Shown piece by piece: positions 50,507-58,581 of a stretch of 64,000 bases of DNA. The notes under the pieces were generated by a model. The model was not told where the DNA came from. It did no database searches and saw nothing but the letters and a program-made list of their open reading frames with translations. The translations under genes were made by a program, and so were the position numbers. Origin of the DNA: Micropruina sp. (GTDB taxonomy: Bacteria > Actinomycetota > Actinomycetes > Propionibacteriales > Propionibacteriaceae); the NCBI GenBank assembly GCA_016716635.1, contig JADJVZ010000013.1:1-64000 (forward strand), given 5' to 3'. Numbering within the stretch: the first letter of the stretch is position 1; each line of letters starts with the position of its first letter.

Positions 50507-52456
50507 CTAGATCCGGTTCAGAAGGTCCAACATCACGGGTCCCGCCGTAGTGGCACCTGATTTGGCGTTCGCCGCGAAGACGGCCACCGCCAGGTCTCCC
50601 CGGATCGCGATCATCCAACCGTGGTACTGCACCGGGTTGCCGTAACTCGCGGTTCCGGTCTTGGCGTACACGGGCTGACCAGGTGCTCGGGCGAGGATCC
50701 CGGCGCCACCCTCGGTCACCGCCGCCCGCATCAAAGTGCGAATCGCGTCCGCTTCGTCCCCATTCAGCGGCACTGCCGGATCAGGAACAGCCGGCGCGGC
50801 CCCGTCCATAATCAACCGCGGACGAACCACGGACCCTTTGGCGATCGACGCAGCAACGGTGGCCATGCCCAACGGCGATGCCAGGTCAGCGCCCTGGCCG
50901 ATCATCGCGGCGGCGTGGTCGGTGCCCGTGGCCTTCGTGGCCATCGACCCGAGGAAGGCGGGGATGCCGAGGGGCACGTCCGCGGTCAGACCCAACGCCT
51001 CGGCCGCCTGGACCAACTGGGCCTGGCTGAGTCGATCCCGTTGATTGATCATCGCCGTGTTGCAGGAGTTGGCGAAGGCTGTGCGCAGCGACACGTTACC
51101 CAAGGCCGACGTGGGATACCCCTGGAAGTTGTCGAACCGGTATCCATCGACGACGGCGTTGGGGGTGCACGACACGGGAGTGTCGGGGGTGGCACCCGTG
51201 CGGATCAAGGCCAGCGAGGTCACCGTCTTGAACGTCGACCCCGGCGGGGCCTGCCCGAGGCTCGCGGTCGACAGTCCCCCGCTGCCCGGGCCGGACGCGA
51301 TGGCCAACAGGGCCCCGTCCGACGGCCGGATGGCGACCAGTCCGGCGGCCCCGGGAACCTCGGCCAACACCGCTTCCGCGGCTTGTTGGACGTCCCGGTT
51401 GAGCGAGATGTGAACGGTGGTGCCGGTGACGGGCTCGATGCGGAAGAGGTCGCGAACGAGACCTGCGTTGGTGCGTCCGACGGCCTGCACCGCCAGGCCA
51501 GGTTTGCCCGTGAGAACAGAATTGCGACTGAGCTGGAGACCGCTCAGCCCGGTTTGATCGCCGGCCTTGATGGCGCCGTTGGAGCCGTCAACGAGTTCCT
51601 GCGTAGCCTCGCCGACGGTGCCAAGAATCGGACGGGCGAAGGATGAGGTCAGCCCCAGGGAGCGCTGTACCAGGATCAGCCGCACCCCCTTGATGGTGGC
51701 GGCCTGATCGCTCAGGGCGTGTTGGACGTCGTCCTCGACGCGCAACGTGATGGCTTCGACGAAGGCCTTGGACCCGGCCGCCTTGACCCGGGCCACGAAG
51801 GCTCCCGCGTCTTGCCCCAACAGGGTGGCCAGCTGCTGCGCGGCCGCCTCAGCGGTGGCGGCATCCACCAATGATTTGTCGATGCCGACCCGGTTCGCCG
51901 GTTGCGTGTAGGCAAGCCGAACGTCGTTGGCGCCGACGATCTCCCCACGAGCCGCGGCCAGAGCCGTCACCGACAGGCGTTCGACCGACTTCAGGCTTCC
52001 TTGGACCACAGTCGGGGACCACACCAATCGCCAGCCGTTCTCGGTCAGTTGCAGAGGAAGGCTGGTGGTGTAGCTCCAATCGGGATCACCGTCGCGCAGG
52101 TGCCACGCCCAGGCGAGGGTGGCCGAGCCGGTCTTCTGCTCCTCGCTGACATCGGTGACCGTGACGTTCAGGACGGGCTTGCGGCCACCCATTCCCTTGA
52201 CGATCGCCGTGAGATCGGCCTGTGGATCCACGCCTTTGGCAGCCGTCCACGAGTCGGGGGCGATGGTCAAAACCCCAAGATTGGCGACCGCGTTGCGCAC
52301 CATGGCCTCGACCACATTCTGCGGGCGCGTGGCCTGGTCGTAGTACCACCAGCCCCCGCCGATGAGCGCGACAAGCAGCGTCCCCACGAGGATCAACAAG
52401 GGTTGGCGGCGCACCCGTCCATTGAAACAGACCCCCCTGTCACCGGAGGGTTGCAT
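50507..52456 (-). CDS. Class B penicillin-binding protein (MecA-N type transpeptidase)
   Basis: 649 residues if started at ATG 52456; GTG 52414 (VRRQPLLIL) is also possible and neither has a strong ribosome site. One N-terminal helix (LLILVGTLLVALIGGGWWYY) is followed by an NTF2-like MecA_N domain (VVEAMVRNAVANLGVL ... WRLVWSPTVVQGSL), a dimerisation domain with SLGLTSSFARPILGTVGEAT, and a transpeptidase domain. The catalytic motifs are GSTFKTVT (SXXK), ANSCNTA (SXN) and AKTGTASYG (KTG). It cross-links peptidoglycan outside the membrane. The architecture is the one that includes low-affinity PBPs; resistance cannot be inferred from sequence alone. It is divergent from deoA. Confidence 0.9.
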   Translation of the reverse strand: MQPSGDRGVCFNGRVRRQPLLILVGTLLVALIGGGWWYYDQATRPQNVVEAMVRNAVANLGVLTIAPDSWTAAKGVDPQADLTAIVKGMGGRKPVLNVTVTDVSEEQKTGSATLAWAWHLRDGDPDWSYTTSLPLQLTENGWRLVWSPTVVQGSLKSVERLSVTALAAARGEIVGANDVRLAYTQPANRVGIDKSLVDAATAEAAAQQLATLLGQDAGAFVARVKAAGSKAFVEAITLRVEDDVQHALSDQAATIKGVRLILVQRSLGLTSSFARPILGTVGEATQELVDGSNGAIKAGDQTGLSGLQLSRNSVLTGKPGLAVQAVGRTNAGLVRDLFRIEPVTGTTVHISLNRDVQQAAEAVLAEVPGAAGLVAIRPSDGALLAIASGPGSGGLSTASLGQAPPGSTFKTVTSLALIRTGATPDTPVSCTPNAVVDGYRFDNFQGYPTSALGNVSLRTAFANSCNTAMINQRDRLSQAQLVQAAEALGLTADVPLGIPAFLGSMATKATGTDHAAAMIGQGADLASPLGMATVAASIAKGSVVRPRLIMDGAAPAVPDPAVPLNGDEADAIRTLMRAAVTEGGAGILARAPGQPVYAKTGTASYGNPVQYHGWMIAIRGDLAVAVFAANAKSGATTAGPVMLDLLNRI

Positions 52457-52520
52457 CCCGCCGTGGCGCGACAATCAAAGGCCAAGCCACAGCTGGGTCG
52501 CAGGGCTTAGTGTGTCCCCC

Positions 52521-53801
52521 ATGACCGAACGCATGGACGCTGTCGACGTCATCCGCACCAAGCGCGATCGCGGCACCCTCTCACATGACCAAATCGATTG
52601 GGTGATTGACGCCTACACCCGCGGCGTCGTGGCAGACGAGCAAATGTCCGCCCTCGCCATGGCGATTTTCCTCAACGGCATGACCCGCGAAGAGATCGCT
52701 CAATGGACAGCCGCCATGATCGCCTCCGGCGAGCGCATGGACTTCCGGTTCCTCGGGCCTACCTCCGACAAGCACTCCACCGGTGGCGTCGGCGACAAGA
52801 TCACGTTGCCGCTCGTCCCGCTGGTCGCGGCGTGCGGGGTGACCGTCCCGCAGCTCTCGGGACGCGGCCTCGGCCACACCGGCGGCACCCTCGACAAGAT
52901 GGAGTCGATCGCGGGCTGGCGAGCGTCCCTCACCAACGACGAGATGCTGACCGTGCTGCGCGACGTGGGTGGCGTGATCTGCGCTGCGGGCGCGGGCTTG
53001 GCCCCCGCCGACAAGAAGCTGTACGCGTTACGCGACATCACCTCGACCGTCGAGTGCATCCCGCTGATCGCCTCCTCGATCATGAGCAAGAAGATCGCCG
53101 AGGGCACCGGTTCGCTCGTCCTGGATGTGAAGACCGGCACCGGCGCCTTCATGCAAGCCGAGTCGGACGCTCGCGCCCTGGCCCGCACCATGGTCGACCT
53201 CGGCACCGACGCCGGCGTGAAGACGGTGGCGCTCATCACCGACATGAACACCCCGCTGGGGCTCACCGTCGGCAACGCCAATGAGGTGCGCGAGTCGGTC
53301 GAGGTGTTGGCGGGCGGCGGTCCGTCCGACGTCGTCGAGCTCACCTTGGCACTCGCCCGCGAGATGCTCGCCGCGGCAGGACGTCCGGACGTTGATCCGG
53401 CACCGCTGCTGCAGAACGGACGGGCTATGGATTCCTGGCGACGCATGGTCGCCGCCCAGGGCGGGGACCCGGACGCGGCACTGCCGGTGGCGCCTCTGTC
53501 GGAGGTCGTGACGGCCCCCGCGGACGGCGTGCTCACCGTGATGGAGGCCCGCGCGATCGCCGTGGCCGCCTGGCGACTCGGCGCCGGTCGCGCCCGCAAG
53601 GAGGATCCGGTGGACTTCGGCGCGGGCATCGATCTGCACGTGAAGCCTGGTGAACGCGTCCGCGCGGGTCAGCCGGTGATGACCTTGCGCACGTCCGACG
53701 AGGCGAAGTTCGCCCGTGCCCACGAGGCGCTCGAAGGGGCGCTCAGCTATGGGTCGGAGGCGCTTCCCCCGCGTCCGCTGGTGATCGATCGGATCACGTA
53801 A
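52521..53801 (+). CDS. deoA: Thymidine phosphorylase
   Basis: 426 residues. It splits thymidine with phosphate into thymine and deoxyribose-1-phosphate (pyrimidine salvage). Key motifs are TSDKHSTGGVGDKITL (phosphate-binding), QLSGRGLGHTGGTLDKMESI (the pyrimidine-phosphorylase signature), LYALRDITSTVE, SSIMSKKIAEGTGSLVLDVKTGTGAFM, and a C-terminal domain GAGIDLHVKPGERVRAGQPVMTL. ATG 52521 is chosen, with ATG 52533 as an in-frame alternative. It is followed after nine bases by a GNAT gene on the same strand, probably co-transcribed. Confidence 0.95.
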   Translation: MTERMDAVDVIRTKRDRGTLSHDQIDWVIDAYTRGVVADEQMSALAMAIFLNGMTREEIAQWTAAMIASGERMDFRFLGPTSDKHSTGGVGDKITLPLVPLVAACGVTVPQLSGRGLGHTGGTLDKMESIAGWRASLTNDEMLTVLRDVGGVICAAGAGLAPADKKLYALRDITSTVECIPLIASSIMSKKIAEGTGSLVLDVKTGTGAFMQAESDARALARTMVDLGTDAGVKTVALITDMNTPLGLTVGNANEVRESVEVLAGGGPSDVVELTLALAREMLAAAGRPDVDPAPLLQNGRAMDSWRRMVAAQGGDPDAALPVAPLSEVVTAPADGVLTVMEARAIAVAAWRLGAGRARKEDPVDFGAGIDLHVKPGERVRAGQPVMTLRTSDEAKFARAHEALEGALSYGSEALPPRPLVIDRIT

Positions 53802-53810
53802 CCTGGGCCG

Positions 53811-54335
53811 ATGGCCACCCGTCCGATCACCGTCGATGACGCCGAGGAACTGCACGCGCTGATCCTCGCCAGCCGCGAGCATCTGGCCCCGTATGAACCG
53901 GAGCGCACCACCGAGTTCTTCACCGTCGCGGGGCAGCGGCGGATCATCGAGGGGCACCTCGCGATGTTCGACGCCGGGCGCATGGTGCCACTGGTCATCA
54001 CCGACGACGCGGGTCGCCTGGCGGGCCGCATCAACCTCGACAACATCGTCCGGGGCGCCTTCCAGTCGGTCTACCTCGGCTATTGGGTGGGGGCGGGTTT
54101 TCTGCGGCAGGGACTCGCGTCCGCGGCCGTGGGCGACGCCCTGCACTGGGCCTTCGTGAGCCTGGGCCTGCACCGCGTCCAAGCCGACGTCCGGGTCGGC
54201 AATACCGCCTCGTTGGCCGTCCTGGCCAAGCACGGGTTCATCGAGTACGGACGTCCGGAGCGCTACCTCTTCTTGGACGGTGACTGGCGGGACTGCCTGT
54301 GTCACCAGCTCTTGTCGGACGACTGGCACCCCTGA
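53811..54335 (+). CDS. GNAT N-acetyltransferase, RimJ/RimL type
   Basis: 174 residues. It shows the RimJ/RimL/SpeG-like pattern: an N-terminal loading region, GRINLDNIVRGAFQSVYLGYWVGAGFLRQGLASAAVGDALHWAF with the acetyl-CoA loop FLRQGLA, then LGLHRVQADVRVGNTASLAVLAKHGFIEYGRPERYLFLDGDWRDCLCHQLL. Members acetylate ribosomal protein N-termini or small amines; the target here is unknown. It is nine bases downstream of deoA. The C2 repeat and a hairpin terminator follow. Confidence 0.88.
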   Translation: MATRPITVDDAEELHALILASREHLAPYEPERTTEFFTVAGQRRIIEGHLAMFDAGRMVPLVITDDAGRLAGRINLDNIVRGAFQSVYLGYWVGAGFLRQGLASAAVGDALHWAFVSLGLHRVQADVRVGNTASLAVLAKHGFIEYGRPERYLFLDGDWRDCLCHQLLSDDWHP

Positions 54336-54370
54336 GGAACCCCGAGGTCCCCCCCGTCCGCCTCGACGCA

Positions 54371-54436
54371 CTTTGCTGGCGTTAGCCGTCATGACTGGCG
54401 CAATATCGCCAGCAAACACGCTCACCGCCAGCAGAG
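54371..54436. repeat. Palindromic repeat, family C (copy C2)
   Basis: 66 bp aligning without gaps to the inner part of C1 (44372-44437) with 51 identical positions by hand count. It is itself an imperfect palindrome (CTTTGCTGGCG on the left, CGCCAGCA on the right; central AATATC). A further CGCCAGCAAAG follows at about 54446-54456. It lies between the convergent GNAT and fruA genes. Confidence 0.7.
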
Positions 54437-54475
54437 TGCACGGAACGCCAGCAAAGAAGCCCGTGGCCACACGCA

Positions 54476-54511
54476 CGAGTCCCGCCCGTCCTGGTGGACG
54501 AGCGGGACTCG
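54476..54511. terminator. Bidirectional hairpin terminator between GNAT gene and fruA
   Basis: CGAGTCCCGC (54476-54485) and GCGGGACTCG (54502-54511) pair perfectly, with an inner CGTCC/GGACG stem and a TGGT loop. It lies between two convergent genes. No strong T-run is present, as is common for actinobacterial terminators. Confidence 0.65.
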
Positions 54512-54542
54512 GAGGTACGGGGTGTTGAGCCCCGGTGAGGGA

Positions 54543-56555
54543 TCAGGCTGCGAGAGCCGCCGGGTCCTTCTTGCCCGTGAACTGCTTGAGCGCCACGACC
54601 GCCGCTGCCGCAACGACCGAGCCGGCGATGATCGAGATCAAGAAGCCGAGGAAGTTGACGATCGCGAAGAAGACGAAGATACCTCCGTGCGGTGCGTAGC
54701 TTCCCACCCCGAGCGCCATGCACATGCCGCCGGTGACAGCGCCACCGAGCATCATCGAAGGAATCACGCGGATCGGGTCGGCCGCCGCGAACGGAATGGC
54801 ACCTTCAGAGATGAACGACAGTCCGAGCAGCCACGCGGACTGACCGTTCTCGCGCTCGGTCTCGGTGAAGACGTTCTTGCGGACGAAGGTGGCCAGCGAC
54901 ATCGCGATCGGGGGCACCATGCCCGCAGCCATGACCGCGCCCATGATGGCGAGCGTGGCGGGCTTGTCGGGAGCGAGGCCCGCGGTGGCGAACAGGTAGG
55001 CCGCCTTGTTGACCGGGCCACCGAGGTCGAAGCACATCATCAGACCCAACACGACGCCAAGCATGATGGCCGAACCCCCGGACATGCCGTTCAGGGCGTT
55101 GGTCATGGCCTTGGTGACGGCGGCGATCGGTGCCCCGAGGATGAGGTACATGACGCCACCGACGACCATGGTGGTGACCAACGGAATGATGACCACCGGC
55201 ATGAGGCCGGCAAGCCACTTCGCGACCTTCACGCGACCGAGGTAGAGCGCGATCACACCGGCGAGAAGACCGGTCAGGATGCCGCCGAGGAAGCCTGCGC
55301 CGAGGGTGCTCGAGATGGCGCCGCCCACGAATCCGGGGGCGATGCCGGGACGACCGGCGATGGCGTAGGCGATGTAACCCGAGAGTGCCGGGACGAGGAA
55401 GCCGAACGCGGCAGCACCGATCTTGAACAAGATGGCACCGAGGTAGTTCAGGCCAGCACCCCAGCCGGTGGCAATGGCGAGGTCACCGATGCTGGCGGCC
55501 TTGGCACATGCGGCCGGATCGGCCCACGCCAGCTGTGCGCAGGTACGCGTGGCGGAGTTGGCGGCGGGCGCAAGAGCAATGTCGAAGCCACCGAACAGGA
55601 AGCCGAGAGCGATCAGCAGACCACCGGCGGCCACGAACGGGAGCATGTACGAGACGCCGGTCATGAGGGCCTGCATGACTCGCTTGCCGATGCTGAGCTG
55701 CTCGCCACCGCCGGAGGCGGCGGCCGAAGCGTCACCCGACACCTTGCGGGCGTTGGGGTTCTTTGACGCGGCGACGGCCTCTTCGATCATCTTGGCCGGC
55801 TCGTTGATGGCCCGCTTAACGCCAGACTCGATGACGGGCAGGCCCGCGAAGCGGCCCATGTCCTTGACGCCGACGTCGGTGGAGAAGATCGCCGCGATGG
55901 CGTTCTTGATCACCTGGGTGGGCAGCGGGGTGACCGCGCCGGAGCCCTGGGTCTCGATCTGGACGTCGTAACCGGCGGCCTTGCCGGCGGCCACGAGGGA
56001 GTCGGCGGCCATGAAGGTGTGCGCGATGCCGGTGGGGCAGGCGGTGACACCGACGATGATCGGACGGTTCCCGACCGGGGTAGCGGCGAGGGCCGTCGAG
56101 GCGCCGGGGTTCACCACGGCGCCGACGATGGCGACGATCTCGTCGTTGGTCTTGGCGGAGCGCAGCGAGGCCAGGAAGTCGGGCTTGATGAGCGCGCGCG
56201 CCAGCTGGGTCAGCAGCTTCAGGTGGTCGGCATCCCCGTCCGCGGCGGCGGCGATGAGGAAGACGATGTCGGCCGGTCCGTCCGGTCCGCCGAAGTCGAC
56301 CGGACGCGAGAGCCGGGCGAAGGCGAGGGAGCCGGTCTTGACCGCGGCAGAGCGGCAATGGGGGATCGCGAAGCGGCCCTTCATGCCGGTGACGGCCTGG
56401 GATTCACGCTTCATGGCGTCGGCCTTGAGGCCGGCCGCATCAGCGCGTCCGGCGTTCGCCACGAGCTGGGCGAGGGCACCGATCACGTCCTCTTTCGAGG
56501 CTCCAAGATCGGCGTCAAGAGTGACGAGGTCACTCGTGAGTAGCTGAGTAGACAT
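54543..56555 (-). CDS. fruA: Fructose-specific PTS enzyme IIABC
   Basis: 670 residues fusing all PTS parts. IIA is residues 1-150, with phospho-His66 in RFAIPHCRSA. IIB is about 163-265, with phospho-Cys173 in GVTACPTGIAHTFMAADSL. IIC is about 290-660, with ten membrane helices and the sugar-channel motif FDLGGPVNKAAYLF and FISEGAIPFAAADP. It imports fructose while phosphorylating it to fructose-1-phosphate, using phosphate from HPr. It is the last gene of fruR-fruK-fruA, 48 bp after fruK, and that gap contains the palindrome ACTACGTAGT. The enzyme I and HPr genes are not in this window. Confidence 0.96.
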   Translation of the reverse strand: MSTQLLTSDLVTLDADLGASKEDVIGALAQLVANAGRADAAGLKADAMKRESQAVTGMKGRFAIPHCRSAAVKTGSLAFARLSRPVDFGGPDGPADIVFLIAAAADGDADHLKLLTQLARALIKPDFLASLRSAKTNDEIVAIVGAVVNPGASTALAATPVGNRPIIVGVTACPTGIAHTFMAADSLVAAGKAAGYDVQIETQGSGAVTPLPTQVIKNAIAAIFSTDVGVKDMGRFAGLPVIESGVKRAINEPAKMIEEAVAASKNPNARKVSGDASAAASGGGEQLSIGKRVMQALMTGVSYMLPFVAAGGLLIALGFLFGGFDIALAPAANSATRTCAQLAWADPAACAKAASIGDLAIATGWGAGLNYLGAILFKIGAAAFGFLVPALSGYIAYAIAGRPGIAPGFVGGAISSTLGAGFLGGILTGLLAGVIALYLGRVKVAKWLAGLMPVVIIPLVTTMVVGGVMYLILGAPIAAVTKAMTNALNGMSGGSAIMLGVVLGLMMCFDLGGPVNKAAYLFATAGLAPDKPATLAIMGAVMAAGMVPPIAMSLATFVRKNVFTETERENGQSAWLLGLSFISEGAIPFAAADPIRVIPSMMLGGAVTGGMCMALGVGSYAPHGGIFVFFAIVNFLGFLISIIAGSVVAAAAVVALKQFTGKKDPAALAA

Positions 56556-56603
56556 GCTCTTTGGGTTCTCCTACTACGTAGTGGGGGGATATTCGGTTGT
56601 TAT

Positions 56604-57566
56604 TCAGTTGACCTGGGTGACGGACGTCTGTTCCACATGAACGTCCGACGGCTGGGGGAGCTGGGTGCCGGGCAGGCCGGCGGCGGCGGAGCCGTGCGCG
56701 GCAGCGGTGGCGAGGCAGCGATCGGAGCTCAAACCGATCACGCTGGCGAGCACGAAGCCGGCCACGGAGCTGTCGCCCGCGCCCACCGTGCTCTTGACGT
56801 CGACCTTGGGGGCCGTGGTGAACCAGGCGCCCTGGCCATTGACGAGGACGGCGCCGGAGCCACCGAGGGTGACCAGGACGTTCTCGATGCCGCGGGCGTG
56901 CAGCCCGTTGGCGGCGGCGACGATCGCCGAGACATCCCCGGCCTTCGCGGACGCCTCGAACGCTGCAGCGTCACCACCGGTGAGTTGGGCCAGTTCGTCG
57001 CTGTTGGGCTTGATGAGGTCGAAGGCGGCGCCGGGCAGGGCGTCGATGAGCGCGGCGAGCGCGGCGTCCGAGGTGTCGACCGCGACCTTGCAGCCCAGCG
57101 GCTTGAGCCGTCGGACGAGTCGGGCGTACCAGTCGTCGGGGGCGCCGGGCGGCAGCGCGCCGGAGAGGATGACCCACTCGGCGCCCTTCGCGTGGTTGAA
57201 CAGTTCAGCTTCGGCTGCGGCGATCTGCTCGGGGGCCAACCGGGGGCCGGGCTCGTTGACCTTGGTGGTGGTGCCGTCGGGTTCGGTGATCGTGGTGTTG
57301 GTCCGCACGCGGACGCCCGCCTGCGCCATCGAGCACGCGGCTGTCATGCCGCTGTCGGTCAGCTCTCGGTTGAAGGCGGCGTCGGTGATGGCCAAGACCG
57401 GCACCACGTCCTGCCCCGCCCAGGAGAGCACGCGGGCCACGTTGATGCCCTTGCCTCCCGCTGCGGAGGTGGCACCCGTCGCGCGCTGCACTTCGCCCCG
57501 CTCAAGGGGGGCCGCCAGGGTGACGGTTTTGTCGATACTGGGGTTGGGGGTAAATGTGACGATCAT
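56604..57566 (-). CDS. fruK: 1-phosphofructokinase
   Basis: 320 residues of the PfkB/ribokinase family. It begins MIVTFTPNPSIDKTVTLAAPLERGEVQRA, the FruK signature. It also has GGKGINVARVLSWAG, WVILSGALPPGAPDDWYARLVRRL, and the catalytic motif VKSTVGAGDSSVAGFVLAS (GAGD with the base Asp). It phosphorylates fructose-1-phosphate, made by FruA, to fructose-1,6-bisphosphate. The ATG overlaps the fruR stop by four bases, so fruR and fruK are translationally coupled. Confidence 0.96.
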   Translation of the reverse strand: MIVTFTPNPSIDKTVTLAAPLERGEVQRATGATSAAGGKGINVARVLSWAGQDVVPVLAITDAAFNRELTDSGMTAACSMAQAGVRVRTNTTITEPDGTTTKVNEPGPRLAPEQIAAAEAELFNHAKGAEWVILSGALPPGAPDDWYARLVRRLKPLGCKVAVDTSDAALAALIDALPGAAFDLIKPNSDELAQLTGGDAAAFEASAKAGDVSAIVAAANGLHARGIENVLVTLGGSGAVLVNGQGAWFTTAPKVDVKSTVGAGDSSVAGFVLASVIGLSSDRCLATAAAHGSAAAGLPGTQLPQPSDVHVEQTSVTQVN

Positions 57567-58333
57567 GCGATTACGACCTCGATTCCGGCGGTTTGGAGCG
57601 CGTCGCGGGCTTCGACGCTTAGTTGGTTGTCAGTGATGAGCATGTGGACTTCGTTGAGGTTGGCGAACCGGACGAGAAGCTCAGAGCCGAACTTCTCCGA
57701 GTCGGCCAAGACCACCACCTTGGCGGCGGCCTTCACCATGGCCCTCTTCACCCCGGCTTCGGCGTGATCAGGGGTGCTGAAGCCGTGTCCGAGGGTGAAG
57801 CCGTTGGTGCCGAGAAAGACGATGTCGGCGCGGATGGTGGCCAGGGTGTCGACCGTCGTCGATCCGACCGTGGCCTCGGTGAGACCGCGGACGCGTCCGC
57901 CGAGCAGCTGCACTTCGGCGACCCCGCGGGGGGCCAGCGTGGCGGCGATCGTGACCGAGTTGGTGACGACGGTCTTGACCAGGTCGGCGCTCAGCACGTC
58001 GGCGAGACGTCCGGTGGTGGTGCCCGCGTCCAGGATCACCGAGTGATAGTGCCTGGTTGCGAGGAGCGCGAGCGCGGCGTGGGCGATGCGCGTCTTCTCG
58101 ACGATCCGAGTCGTCTCGCGGGCGGGAACGGCGGCTTCGACCAAGCGCAGGGATTTGGCCGCGACGGCCCCGCCATGGACCCGCTCGATCGCGCCGGCCA
58201 GTTCGAGCACATCAAGGTCGCGGCGGATGGTCTCGGGAGTCACATCGAAGCGGCGGGCGAGATCGGCGACGGACACTCGGCCACGCTCACCGGCCTGGAC
58301 GGCGATCGCCTGTTGACGCTCCTCGGCGTACAT
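57563..58333 (-). CDS. fruR: DeoR/GlpR-family regulator of the fructose operon
   Basis: 256 residues from ATG 58333 with GGGAG five bases upstream. The N-terminal DeoR helix-turn-helix is YAEERQQAIAVQAGERGRVSVADLARRFDVTPETIRRDLDVLELAGAIERVHGGAV. The sugar-phosphate-binding DeoRC domain follows, with ILDAGTTTGRLADVL and VFLGTNGFTLGHGFSTPDHAEAGVKRAMV. Fructose-1-phosphate is the expected inducer, by family knowledge. It is the first gene of its own operon and probably autoregulates through the inverted repeats just upstream (58355-58378). Confidence 0.93.
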   Translation of the reverse strand: MYAEERQQAIAVQAGERGRVSVADLARRFDVTPETIRRDLDVLELAGAIERVHGGAVAAKSLRLVEAAVPARETTRIVEKTRIAHAALALLATRHYHSVILDAGTTTGRLADVLSADLVKTVVTNSVTIAATLAPRGVAEVQLLGGRVRGLTEATVGSTTVDTLATIRADIVFLGTNGFTLGHGFSTPDHAEAGVKRAMVKAAAKVVVLADSEKFGSELLVRFANLNEVHMLITDNQLSVEARDALQTAGIEVVIA

Positions 58334-58354
58334 CTTCGCTCCCTTGCGAATCTG

Positions 58355-58378
58355 TTCCAAATGGAAACAAAAGTTTGT
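58355..58378. promoter_or_regulatory. Candidate FruR operator and promoter region
   Basis: Two adjacent perfect inverted repeats, TTCCA-AA-TGGAA (58355-58366) and ACAAA-AG-TTTGT (58367-58378), sit 22-45 bp upstream of the fruR start. An A+T-rich stretch with repeated TTTGT and GTTTAC follows to about 58405. This AT-rich block stands out from the GC-rich surroundings. From about 58410 to 58581 no further feature was recognised except a triple GCGTGCT short tandem repeat near 58548. Confidence 0.5.
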
Positions 58379-58581
58379 ATGTCTTTGTTTACACCCGTTT
58401 ACGTTTGGTTCGCAAGGGGTTCACAGAGAATTTCTTGGAGCCTCCCACCAAACTCCTCGCCACCTGCGCGTGCTCTCCCCTTGGACGCCAGAACGCCGCC
58501 CGGAGGGCAGGGCCATGATGCGTGGCCGTGCCCGCCGAGCGGCGTGCTGCGTGCTGCGTGCTGGACGGTGATCCGCCAGGG

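Noticed and set aside
50507..52456. Acquired beta-lactam-resistance PBP (mecA-like)
   Set aside because: The MecA_N domain is common in housekeeping class B PBPs of actinobacteria; base composition matches the surroundings and no mobile genes flank it.
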